A stretch of 64,000 bases of DNA. It comes from Syntrophales bacterium (GTDB lineage: Bacteria > Desulfobacterota > Syntrophia > Syntrophales > UBA2210). Shown here piece by piece: positions 16,500 to 24,537 of this stretch. A model generated the notes under the pieces. It was not told the origin of the DNA. It was given only the letters and a program-made list of their open reading frames with translations, and ran no database searches. The translations under genes were made by a program, and so were the position numbers. The DNA is taken from assembly GCA_023228425.1 (NCBI GenBank), contig JALOBE010000001.1:1-64000 (forward strand), written 5' to 3'. Position 1 is the first letter of the stretch. Each line of letters begins with the position of its first letter.

Positions 16500-17987
16500 T
16501 CAGAACGGCTTCTCCCAGGCAGGGAAAAAGGCAGGACGCAGGGGATCCCACCTTCCGACGAGCCTGTCGTAACAGGGATCGGGAAAGGTTTCCTTGAATA
16601 TCCCGTAGTAGTAGAGCTCCTCCACCGATGACAGCAGGGGGGTGCCCCGCCGACTGTTGAAGGCCTCCAGATCAGCCTCGGAATACACCTTCTCCGCTTC
16701 TCTTCGCATGACGTGGGAAACACCCGAACCCTGGGCAAAAAACCGCTTCGTCTGATAGAGGACATGTTTCGGGAGAATGCCTTCAAAGGCCTCCCGGACA
16801 ATCCATTTCCCCCTCAGGTCCGGACCGTGAATCTTGCACTCCAGCGGAATTTTACGGGAAAAATCCACAACAGCGGCGTCTGTAAAAGGGACGCGGCTCT
16901 CGTAACCGTTGGCCGCGTTGAGACGGTCGAGACGTTGCAGGGCCGTGTTGTGGGCCACGTTGATGAGGCTGTCCACGATGCTCGCCCGCTCTTCCGGGTT
17001 TTGCGCCTCCCCGTACTGACCGTCGTAACCGGCGAAATGTTCGTCCGCTCCCTCGCCGGAAAGAACACAGTCGGCTTTCCCCCGCAGGAAGCGCCCGGCC
17101 AGGAAATGCGCGATGGCGCCGTGGACACAGCTTTCTTCGTACATTTCCTGGTGATGGATGGCCGGGGGAAGAATTTCGTTGATCTCCTTCTCACCGAAGA
17201 TCAGGACATGGTGCTTGAGCCCCAGGTATGCGGCAACATCCCGGGCGAGGGGCAAATCGGCCCCCCCTTCCATGCTGACGGTGAAGCATTCAATGTCGGG
17301 CTCGACCTGTGCCGCCATGGCCGCGATGAGGCTGCTGTCCAGACCGCCGCTGAGGAGAATACCCGTGACGGCCCCGTCTTTCATGCGTCTGACTACGGCG
17401 GACTCCAGGAGATTCCTGAGAACCACCTTGGCCTGATCGAAGTCTTCGAATTCCGGGGTTTCCACGGCTCCGCACCGGAATGCTCTGAAGCCCCGTTCCC
17501 GTGAATAGCAATAGCCCGGGGGAAATTCTCGAACATCATTCGCGAGGCCCACAAAGGCTTTCGCCTCCGAGGCAAAGCAGAGGTTCCCCTCGGAATCGTG
17601 GCCGTAGTACAGAGGCTTCACGCCTGCCTCGTCACGTGCCAGGATGAGCGAGCCCTCGTGGACGATGGCGCAGGCAAAGTCTCCGTCGATTTTTTCGGCA
17701 AATGAGGGCCCGAACCGCTCAAAAAGCTCCAGGACCGCCTCGGCGTCGGACATTTCCTCAAGATCGGTATTGTAGACACGGCCATCAAGAACCACTGACG
17801 CTTTCTCCCGGGACGCCCGGTGTGATATCGACGAGCCCCCGCCACCCAGACGAAGTTCACACAGGCCGATATGGGCGGAACCGTCTTCGAACTTCCAGGT
17901 ACCGTGAGGACCCCGGTGCCTGATTTTTTCAAGTAATTGATCCACAAGGCCTGAATCGGCTCCGAGTGTTCCGGCTATTCCGGACAT
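16500..17987 (-). CDS. Asparagine synthetase homologue lacking glutaminase residues
   Basis: The 495-residue protein has both class II domains of AsnB: an N-terminal glutaminase-like fold and an ATP-pyrophosphatase domain with SGGLDSS at 213-219, CVHGAIAHFLAG, and LSGEGADEHFAGY. The nucleophile position is Ser2 (MSGIAG) instead of Cys, and the NGE glutamine-binding motif reads DGR (68-70). A strong AAAGGAG ribosome site confirms the start, so the Cys is truly absent. It therefore probably uses ammonia or an amine, as in beta-lactam synthetase-like relatives, to form an amide with ATP. It is the last gene of a corrinoid methyltransferase operon, about 33 bp after the corrinoid protein gene. 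The substrate is unknown; plain ammonia-dependent asparagine synthesis is the simplest alternative. Confidence 0.8.
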   Translation of the reverse strand: MSGIAGTLGADSGLVDQLLEKIRHRGPHGTWKFEDGSAHIGLCELRLGGGGSSISHRASREKASVVLDGRVYNTDLEEMSDAEAVLELFERFGPSFAEKIDGDFACAIVHEGSLILARDEAGVKPLYYGHDSEGNLCFASEAKAFVGLANDVREFPPGYCYSRERGFRAFRCGAVETPEFEDFDQAKVVLRNLLESAVVRRMKDGAVTGILLSGGLDSSLIAAMAAQVEPDIECFTVSMEGGADLPLARDVAAYLGLKHHVLIFGEKEINEILPPAIHHQEMYEESCVHGAIAHFLAGRFLRGKADCVLSGEGADEHFAGYDGQYGEAQNPEERASIVDSLINVAHNTALQRLDRLNAANGYESRVPFTDAAVVDFSRKIPLECKIHGPDLRGKWIVREAFEGILPKHVLYQTKRFFAQGSGVSHVMRREAEKVYSEADLEAFNSRRGTPLLSSVEELYYYGIFKETFPDPCYDRLVGRWDPLRPAFFPAWEKPF

Positions 17988-18019
17988 CGCTGTAAACTCC
18001 TTTCTTCGCGGCGCCCAGG

Positions 18020-18703
18020 TCAGGCCGCCGGCATTGACTCGAGTATCCTGACGGCCTCAAACCCGTCGGCACAGTAAGCGTCGGCGCCTATTTCCTCGGC
18101 ATATTCCTTTGAAACGGCCGCTCCTCCCACAAAGACGCGAACCTGGTCCCTGAGTCCGGCCTTCCCGAGAGCTTCAATAACCTCGCCCATGACCAGCATG
18201 GTCGTGGTCAGCAGGGCCGACAGGCCCAGGTAGGCCGGTTTGTGTTCCCGAACGTATTCGACGATTTTCTCCGTGGGAACGTCGATTCCCAAGTCCACCA
18301 CGTCGTACCCGGCACCCTTGATGAGAATGGATACGATGTTCTTGCCGATGTCGTGTATATCGCCCGCTACCGTGGCGATGGCAAAGGTTCCCCTGGGCTG
18401 AACGTCGGACCGCTCGAGGTGCGGTTTGAGAATATCCATGGCGGCGCTCACCGCTTCCGCCGAAGCCAGCATATCGGGAACATAGTATTCTCCGGAGTTG
18501 AATTTTTTGCCCACTATCCCCATGCCGGCCGTCAGGCCCTCCGAAACAATCTGCTGAACCGGCAGGTTTTCACCGAGTGCCTGTTGTGTCAGTTCGACGA
18601 CGCCGGGACCGCCGGTGAGGCTGTCATCGATGCCCTCATCTTCGCTGGTCATCCGTCCCTGGATGACGTTTTCCTTCAGTCTGGAAATGATATGTTCGCT
18701 CAT
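18020..18703 (-). CDS. Corrinoid (cobalamin-binding) methyl-carrier protein
   Basis: A 227-residue MtbC/MttC-type protein: an N-terminal four-helix cap (QQIVSEGLTAGMGIVGKKFNSGEYYVPDML) and a Rossmann B12 domain with GDIHDIGKN at 114-122, where the histidine is the lower cobalt ligand, plus LGIDVPTEKIVE and VFVGGAAVS. It carries the methyl group between the MttB-like enzymes and the methyl-H4folate methyltransferase encoded upstream. The start MSEHIISR is chosen because AAAGGAGG lies 9 bp before it; the frame extends 14 codons further upstream. Only one corrinoid protein is present for two MttB-like enzymes, so they would share it. Confidence 0.93.
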   Translation of the reverse strand: MSEHIISRLKENVIQGRMTSEDEGIDDSLTGGPGVVELTQQALGENLPVQQIVSEGLTAGMGIVGKKFNSGEYYVPDMLASAEAVSAAMDILKPHLERSDVQPRGTFAIATVAGDIHDIGKNIVSILIKGAGYDVVDLGIDVPTEKIVEYVREHKPAYLGLSALLTTTMLVMGEVIEALGKAGLRDQVRVFVGGAAVSKEYAEEIGADAYCADGFEAVRILESMPAA

Positions 18704-18741
18704 GGCTGATAACCTCCTTTCGGTATTCGGTTCATCATGGT

Positions 18742-20271
18742 TCACGCGTATGTATTCAGCCTCGGCAGGAGACCCGGAATCTCCCGGAATATCTTCTCCG
18801 TTTTCTCCCGTTCTATATGCCGTACCGGACGGGCCAGGAGTTCTTCCATCCGTTCATGGGCATGGTAAAAGACATCATCGCCGGGGCCGGTTCCCTCGAA
18901 GGGATAGGGCGGCGACAACAGGCCGGTCCTCAGGATTTTTCTCACGTGGCGGATAAAGAGCTTCCGGGGCGAGTCCATAACGCCCCGTATCTGCTCTGCC
19001 ATGGCCTCCAGCTCATTGCCGTCAACCCGCGGTTCCTTCAGAAAATACCTGATCATGTTGAAGTGGGCATCGTCAATGACGGCCTGCAACAGTGAAAAGG
19101 ATGCATTGCAATCCAGGAGCCCGTAGGCACAGTGCAGGTACTGGGGACCGCTCAAGGTGACCAGAATGTTCGAGAAGAGCCGCTCCACCGTAGACTGCTG
19201 CCCCGGGAACGCCGGGTCACAGACTCCCGCCGTGGAGTAGTTGGGTATCCCGTAATAGCGGGCGATCTGGGCACAGTCGATGGTGTACTGGCTCGTTTCG
19301 ATGGCCCCGTAGGAATCGGACAGGTTGTCCATGCGGGTTCTCACCGGAACGGTACCGTAGAGTATGGGTGTTCCCGGGTTCACCAGCTGCCCCAGTGTGA
19401 TGCCCGCCAGGACCTCGGCGTTGATCTGGCTGACAATGCCCGCTTCCCTGACGGGAGCCGTGGTGCCCGCCTGGGGTGATGAGGAAACAACCACCGGGAG
19501 CCCTCTGCGGCAGATGTCCATAAAGGACCGGGTCGTGTCATCGACGAACTGAAGGGGGCTTTTCACCAGGCAGGTGATGAAAGAAAGCAGCGGATTCTCC
19601 CTGAGGGCCTCGTCCCCGCCGGCGATGATGGACGCCATGGCCAGTACGTTGTCCAGCTGGTCCTGCCTCGTGAGCCCTACCATGACATGCTTGGTCGTGT
19701 GGTCGAGCGACGCGAATATCTTGTTGACGTCCTTGTTTTCCTCGGTGATGTCCGTGTCCTGGATATTGACGTTCCGGATGAAACCGTCCAGTGTATCCAG
19801 GTGTTCCGACACCTGGGCGGAGCGGCACAGATCGTTCAGGGTTCCCCGGCGCGGCGTAAATTCGGCCACCCGGATCTCCCGGGAGGGGTCAGATTTCTTC
19901 TGGTAGGTCTGAAAATCGACGTCCACCCATATGTTGGCCTCGGAGCCGGTCACAAAATAGACCCGGGGCTCCTTTCCGTTCATCTCCAGGGAATTGCCCC
20001 GGTCCCGGGCTCCCAGTACAATGGTTGACGGCGCGCTGTCCAGGGCGTCGCGAACCATGTGTTCCGGTATTCTGACCGAGTGGGCCGGAGGGGTGCTTTC
20101 AAGAACTGTAACCGAGGCTCCGGCTCCGGCAAAAATCCCGGCCGCCTCTCTGTTGTAGCAAACGAGACCGGGATCATTCAGAATGTCCAGTGAGGCCCGG
20201 TGAATACCCTCGATCTGCTCCCTCGACAACCGTTCGATGGGCCTCGGTATTACGATTCCTTGTCGTGCCAT
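18742..20271 (-). CDS. MttB-like quaternary amine methyltransferase (non-pyrrolysine), copy 1
   Basis: This 509-residue protein belongs to the trimethylamine methyltransferase (COG5598) family, with segments such as TTKHVMVGL, EVLAGITLGQLVNPGTPILYG and IPNYSTAGVCDPAFPGQQS. No in-frame UAG occurs, so it lacks the pyrrolysine of true MttB and belongs with MtgB, MtpB, MtcB-type enzymes, which demethylate glycine betaine, proline betaine, carnitine and similar compounds onto a corrinoid protein. It starts MARQGIVIPRP after GGAGAG; the frame is open for 28 more codons upstream that lack family similarity. It lies between the methyl-H4folate methyltransferase and the corrinoid protein. The substrate cannot be read from sequence. 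Confidence 0.88.
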   Translation of the reverse strand: MARQGIVIPRPIERLSREQIEGIHRASLDILNDPGLVCYNREAAGIFAGAGASVTVLESTPPAHSVRIPEHMVRDALDSAPSTIVLGARDRGNSLEMNGKEPRVYFVTGSEANIWVDVDFQTYQKKSDPSREIRVAEFTPRRGTLNDLCRSAQVSEHLDTLDGFIRNVNIQDTDITEENKDVNKIFASLDHTTKHVMVGLTRQDQLDNVLAMASIIAGGDEALRENPLLSFITCLVKSPLQFVDDTTRSFMDICRRGLPVVVSSSPQAGTTAPVREAGIVSQINAEVLAGITLGQLVNPGTPILYGTVPVRTRMDNLSDSYGAIETSQYTIDCAQIARYYGIPNYSTAGVCDPAFPGQQSTVERLFSNILVTLSGPQYLHCAYGLLDCNASFSLLQAVIDDAHFNMIRYFLKEPRVDGNELEAMAEQIRGVMDSPRKLFIRHVRKILRTGLLSPPYPFEGTGPGDDVFYHAHERMEELLARPVRHIEREKTEKIFREIPGLLPRLNTYA

Positions 20272-20296
20272 TCTTTCTCTCCTTCCGCTGTTTCGG

Positions 20297-21106
20297 TTAC
20301 TCGACGAGGTCTCCTCGACGGAAGGCCTTCGTGAAGCGTTTACACCGCGGATCACGGCCGGTCAGAAGGTCCGCCGTCGTGACCAGGCTCATGAGACGCC
20401 TGTCAAGAGGATTGAGAATGGCCGCGTCCAGTCCGACCGCCGCCGCCATGAGCAGAAAGGAACGGTTTACGATGCCCCGGGCCGGCAGGCCGTAGGATAT
20501 GTTACTCAGGCCCATGACGGTTCCGGCGGCGGGATAACGCTCTTTCAGGGACTCGATGGTTCTCAGGGTTACGCCCGCCTGACTCGCGTCGACAGAAGCG
20601 GGCAGAACCAGGGGATCAAAGAGGATCTGCTCCTCGGCGAGACCAAGCCGGGCAAAGGCCCCGACAATGACATCGGCGGCTTCGAGCCGTTCTTTCACGG
20701 TACGGGGAATCCCTCTGTCCCGCATGACGAGGGCTATCACCCGCGCCCCGGCCCGGCGGGCGATGCGTCCGACCTCTCTGAGCCGGTCCTCCTCGGCGCT
20801 TACGGAATTTATCAGAACTTCCTCACCCCTGCAGGCATCGATACCCGCCTGAAGAACAGCGGGATCGTCGCTGTCAATGCACAGTGGTTTCGTGGTCGCC
20901 TCCCGGACCACCCCGACGAGCCATCGCATGATGTCCGCCGGTGAACTGTCGGCATCCCGGCTGTCCCCGGCGTTGACATCGATGAAGTCCGCCCCCGCCT
21001 CGTCCTGATCGCGGGCGAGACGGGCAAGGAATTCCGTATCCCTCCGTCGAATTGCCTCCCCCGTTGATGGTATGGAGGCGTTTATTTTTTCACCGATAAT
21101 GATCAT
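20297..21106 (-). CDS. Corrinoid:tetrahydrofolate methyltransferase (MtgA-like)
   Basis: A 269-residue TIM-barrel protein of the pterin-binding (DHPS-like) family. It begins MIIIGEKINASIP, then has VNAGDSRDADS, PLCIDSDDP, and a late VMGLSNISYGLP motif, all shared with MtgA, MtvA and AcsE-type methyltransferases that bind the pterin. The role is to move the methyl group from the corrinoid protein to tetrahydrofolate (or back). It follows the second MttB-like gene by 3 bp and precedes copy 1 by 25 bp, so it is part of one operon. No homologue of the Co/Fe-S acetogenesis proteins is nearby, so catabolic demethylation is the preferred direction. Confidence 0.88.
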   Translation of the reverse strand: MIIIGEKINASIPSTGEAIRRRDTEFLARLARDQDEAGADFIDVNAGDSRDADSSPADIMRWLVGVVREATTKPLCIDSDDPAVLQAGIDACRGEEVLINSVSAEEDRLREVGRIARRAGARVIALVMRDRGIPRTVKERLEAADVIVGAFARLGLAEEQILFDPLVLPASVDASQAGVTLRTIESLKERYPAAGTVMGLSNISYGLPARGIVNRSFLLMAAAVGLDAAILNPLDRRLMSLVTTADLLTGRDPRCKRFTKAFRRGDLVE

Positions 21107-21109
21107 CCG

Positions 21110-22564
21110 CTACTCCTGTGGTTTCTCGAGCCCCGGGATTTCCCGCAACAGCAGATCGTCAACTTCCCGAGAAAAAAAGGAGCGGACCGGCTCGTTCAGA
21201 ACGGTCCGTGCCTTTTCGGCGGCCCTGGCCCTGATGTCCTTCGAACCTGCCGCTTCCCACTCGAACCTTTCCTTCCGGTCGCCCATGTCCGGAAGGTGCC
21301 TCTCGGCGCGCATGTATTTCCTGGTGTGCCCCTGGGCGACGTAATGCCCGCCGGGACCGACTTTCTTTATGATATCGAAGGCAAGCGTTTCCTCGTTGAC
21401 CTCGATACCCTCCACGGCGCGCATGACCATACCGATGATGTCGTTGTCGATGACCAGCTTCTCGTAGGATGCGGTCATGCAGAATTCGATGAACCCCGCG
21501 GCGTCGTGAATGAAGTTGGCGCCCGCCAGGGCAACCAGCATGTTGGTTATGGCCGATTCATATCCAGCCTGGGCGTCGCTTACCTTCGAATCGGTCATCC
21601 CCGCCGTGGCATAGTAGGGGAGACGATAATACTGGGACATCCGGGCCGCCGCCGCGTTGAGGAGCCCCATTTCAACGGCGCCGGAAAGGTACTTCATGGT
21701 GTTGAGGTCAGCCACGGAAGCGACGCTCCCGTAGATCACGGGTGTTCCCGGGTTCGCGAGTTGGGCCAGCATCACTCCCGAAAGGGTGTCCACGTTTTGG
21801 ATAACCAGCGTTCCCGCAAGCGTTACCGGACCCGTCGCCCCGCACAGCGGTTCTGCGGGGACCACCACGGGAATGCCCTTGCGGGCCACCTCGATGGTAA
21901 GTCCCGAGTAGTGCATGTCCAGCCTCAGAGGGCTGACCACGCAGGTCACCATGGAAACAATGGGACGCTCCCTCAGGGCATCGGGACCACCGGCAATTAT
22001 CTCGGCCATGCGGATAACGTTGCGGACTCCCTCGGCGGTATAGACGCCGCCCATGACGTGTTTCCGCGTGTGTTTCAGGGCCGTGTAAAACCGGTTTACA
22101 TCGACCACGTCGCCCTCCAGGTCATTGGGGTAGACGTTGATCATGTAAAAATCAATGTTCGCCAGGACATCGACCAGTCGGGCCATGGAGGCGATGTCGC
22201 CCAGCTGCGAAGGCCGACTGGCGTTCGAGCCCGGATCCTGCACGTTGAGAGCCGTCCCGCCCGTCCCCATGTAAACGTTTCGGCCTCCGATATGACAGTC
22301 CAGGGCTCCGCTCTCATCCCGGCCGCAGAGAGTCACCATCGGGGGGGCCTGTTCTATGAGGCGTTCAACCAGCCCGGAGGGGATTTTTAAAACATATTCC
22401 TGTTCAGCCGGGATGGCCCCGGCCTCGAGAAAGAGTGCCCGCGCCTCGGGAAGGCGCACTTCGATGCCCACTTCTTCAAACACACGCAGTGACGTTTCGT
22501 GAATCTTTCCGACATCCCCGTCGGAAAGTGGTTTGTACGTTCCCCCCCGGCGCGTTTTTTTCAT
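21110..22564 (-). CDS. MttB-like quaternary amine methyltransferase (non-pyrrolysine), copy 2
   Basis: A 484-residue member of the same family as the protein at 18742 but clearly divergent. Typical segments are NVYMGTGGTALNVQDP, KHVMGGVYTAEGVRNVI, DTLSGVMLAQLANPGTPVIYG and LPYYATAGMTDSKVSDAQAGYES. It has no in-frame UAG. Two paralogues in one operon may take different methylated substrates, or successive methyl groups of one. It begins MKKTRRGGTYKPLSDGDV and overlaps metF by 4 bp (ATGA). Confidence 0.88.
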   Translation of the reverse strand: MKKTRRGGTYKPLSDGDVGKIHETSLRVFEEVGIEVRLPEARALFLEAGAIPAEQEYVLKIPSGLVERLIEQAPPMVTLCGRDESGALDCHIGGRNVYMGTGGTALNVQDPGSNASRPSQLGDIASMARLVDVLANIDFYMINVYPNDLEGDVVDVNRFYTALKHTRKHVMGGVYTAEGVRNVIRMAEIIAGGPDALRERPIVSMVTCVVSPLRLDMHYSGLTIEVARKGIPVVVPAEPLCGATGPVTLAGTLVIQNVDTLSGVMLAQLANPGTPVIYGSVASVADLNTMKYLSGAVEMGLLNAAAARMSQYYRLPYYATAGMTDSKVSDAQAGYESAITNMLVALAGANFIHDAAGFIEFCMTASYEKLVIDNDIIGMVMRAVEGIEVNEETLAFDIIKKVGPGGHYVAQGHTRKYMRAERHLPDMGDRKERFEWEAAGSKDIRARAAEKARTVLNEPVRSFFSREVDDLLLREIPGLEKPQE

Positions 22565-23442
22565 GTCTCGGTCCTCCCGGGTATTGAAAGATGCCGCAGT
22601 ATCTCCTTCACGGGACCGCTCCGGTTCATACTGTAGAAATGCAGCCCCGGAACACCCTGTTCAAGAAGATCCCGGCTCTGGCAGATAGCGTAGTCCATAC
22701 CGATGCGCGCGACCTCGTCATTTTTATCCTGAACCGCCTGCATGGCTTTGTGCAGATCCGACGGGAGCGTGGCCCCGCACAGAGCGGTCAATCTTTGTAT
22801 CTGCCGGTAGTTGAGAATGGGGAATATTCCCGGAACAATGGGCACGTCAACGCCCGCCGCCTGAGCGGCATCCCTGAACCGGTAAAAATCTTCGTTGCTG
22901 AAGAAAAGCTGGGTGATGATGAAATCCGAACCGGAATCAACCTTTTTTTTCAGGTTTATGATGTCTTCTTCGAAACTCGGAGCCTCTATGTGTCCTTCGG
23001 GATACCCCGCCACCCCCACGCAGAAATAATCGTATGTTCCAATAAACTCAACAAGTTCTGAGGCATAACCGAAGCCTTCCTCGGGTTTGATGAAACATTC
23101 CTGGCCGTCCGGGGGATCGCCTCGAAGCGCGAGGATGTTTCTGATGCCCTTTGACTTCAGTTCCTGCAGCACTCCGTCAATCCCGAGCCGGGAGTAGCCG
23201 ACACAGGTCAGATGGGCCATGACCTCGGTGCTTCCGTACTCTTTCATCAGCGCCGCAATCTCAACGGTCATGTCGCGGGACGTACCACCGGCTCCGTAGG
23301 TTACAGACATGAAATCGGGCTTGAGTTCTACAAGTTCATTGATGACGGGTACCAGGTGATCGATGGTCCCGTCTCGTACGGGAGGAAATACTTCAAAAGA
23401 AACCAGGCAGTCTCTCCTGTCGAAAAGATCTTTGATTTTCAT
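22561..23442 (-). CDS. metF: Methylenetetrahydrofolate reductase
   Basis: A 293-residue FAD-dependent TIM barrel with SFEVFPP at the start, SVTYGAGGT, HLTCVGYSR, LALRGDPP and PGIFPILNYRQIQRL, the full set of MetF motifs. In this operon it most likely oxidises methyl-H4folate made by the methyltransferase to methylene-H4folate, feeding C1 oxidation, although the reductive direction for methionine or acetyl-CoA is chemically the same reaction. It overlaps its neighbours on both sides by 4 bp. No MetV zinc-type partner is present; the protein upstream is instead a MetH-activation-domain relative. Confidence 0.95.
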   Translation of the reverse strand: MKIKDLFDRRDCLVSFEVFPPVRDGTIDHLVPVINELVELKPDFMSVTYGAGGTSRDMTVEIAALMKEYGSTEVMAHLTCVGYSRLGIDGVLQELKSKGIRNILALRGDPPDGQECFIKPEEGFGYASELVEFIGTYDYFCVGVAGYPEGHIEAPSFEEDIINLKKKVDSGSDFIITQLFFSNEDFYRFRDAAQAAGVDVPIVPGIFPILNYRQIQRLTALCGATLPSDLHKAMQAVQDKNDEVARIGMDYAICQSRDLLEQGVPGLHFYSMNRSGPVKEILRHLSIPGRTET

Positions 23443-24233
23443 GAGTCGTCTCCTCCATTGCTTCCAACCCGATAAAAATGAAAGCGGTGCTTCTGAAACG
23501 ATGGACGAGAGGGAGTCGGGCGCCTCTCGGGGCAGCGACGTTCTCTACAGTGGAGACATGGGTTATGGATGGGAGGCAGCCTGCCGCCTTCAGTCTCCGC
23601 GATTCCAAAAATCCCCGACACGGACTTACGGGGCATCATAAGCAACGATTCCGTCAGCGACACGCCGATGTACTCCGTGTCCACCAGAGTAAAGAGCTTT
23701 CGCTGATCATCGAGGGGCCAGTCACAATAGCCGGGGCTGAACCGCATGGTGACACCCTTGTTCTCTCCGGTAAACCTCTGCTCCATTTCCAGGTGAAAGG
23801 CGTTGACGAACTCTTCAATGGCCAGCGAACCAACCCTGTCCAGAAGATATTCGTCGGCACAGCGGTTACCCCTAGACAGCGCCTTAATTTTCCTGTCTAT
23901 TTCAGGGCCTATGGTGGCAACAAAGCACAGGGCCCACCGGCACCCGGCAAGGGTGCCCGCCAGTTTTTCGCTTTCCAGGACGACGCCTTGCTCCATCGTG
24001 ACCGAGCCGGCGCTGACTGTTTCTATGGCTGTGGTGGTAAAGCTCAGCCGGGGACGAACGAGGTGATCGGACAGGCTGTGGTTTTCGTCTCCCTCATTAT
24101 GCAGCAGTCGCTTCAGCCGGCGCCCATGACGTCCGCCTGCCAGGCGCTTCCACTCCTTCCCGGCCGAATCCGTGAAAGGCAACGACGAAAAGGGAAAACG
24201 GAACTCTATAACTCGGCTCGTTTGATGTATCAT
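23439..24233 (-). CDS. MetH activation-domain-like protein
   Basis: The 264-residue product matches the AdoMet-binding reactivation domain of B12-dependent methionine synthase: VLESEKLAGTLAGCRWALCFVATIGPEID, then RFSPGYCDWPLDDQRKLF and IGVSLTESLLMMPRKSVSGIFG. In MetH that module reduces and remethylates oxidised cob(II)alamin. As a free-standing protein at the head of a methyltransferase operon it may reactivate the corrinoid protein, in place of the ferredoxin-like RamA or RACE. The tail carries a CLHCRERRC cluster of cysteines, which could ligand metal. The start MIHQTSRVIEF follows an AAGAGG site; the longer frame to 24359 is without family support. Confidence 0.85.
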   Translation of the reverse strand: MIHQTSRVIEFRFPFSSLPFTDSAGKEWKRLAGGRHGRRLKRLLHNEGDENHSLSDHLVRPRLSFTTTAIETVSAGSVTMEQGVVLESEKLAGTLAGCRWALCFVATIGPEIDRKIKALSRGNRCADEYLLDRVGSLAIEEFVNAFHLEMEQRFTGENKGVTMRFSPGYCDWPLDDQRKLFTLVDTEYIGVSLTESLLMMPRKSVSGIFGIAETEGGRLPPIHNPCLHCRERRCPERRPTPSRPSFQKHRFHFYRVGSNGGDDS

Positions 24234-24490
24234 AGTCTGTCCTCTTGGCCTTTGTGGTGTCGGCACCCCTTTAAAACAATGGAACGTACCCCATGATGAT
24301 GTCGGCCCGGAGGGGAAGATCATCACGGAAGTCAACGGCCACGAATAAAGCTGCAACAAATTGACGATACGATGAAGGACGCGGGGAACCGGTCGCCGTC
24401 ACACCGGGAAGGAATGACCGAAGCCCGCCCGATGGTTATGAAGGGCATCCATGCGATCAAGCATACATGCGGGGTACATACAACTATCCC
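24234..24490. other. Intergenic stretch without a recognisable gene
   Basis: Short frames only; nothing familiar. It should hold the promoter of the methyltransferase operon, but no convincing -35/-10 pair was found. Confidence 0.35.
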
Positions 24491-24495
24491 CTCCC

Positions 24496-24519
24496 CCGTT
24501 CCGCCTTCGGGCGGAACGG
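24496..24519 (-). terminator. UUCG hairpin after the CoA-transferase genes
   Basis: CCGTTCCGCC and GGCGGAACGG form a perfect 10-bp stem closed by a TTCG tetraloop. Flanking CCCCTC and GAGGGG can extend it. There is no T run, so it could be a stabilising hairpin rather than an intrinsic terminator. Confidence 0.5.
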
Positions 24520-24537
24520 AGCGAGGGGACTGATTCG

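Noticed and set aside
21296..22390. 364-codon plus-strand frame opposite the second MttB-like gene
   Set aside because: High-GC antisense frame; minus-strand protein has clear motifs.
18742..22564. Pyrrolysine-containing MttB
   Set aside because: Both MttB-like genes are read through without any in-frame UAG.
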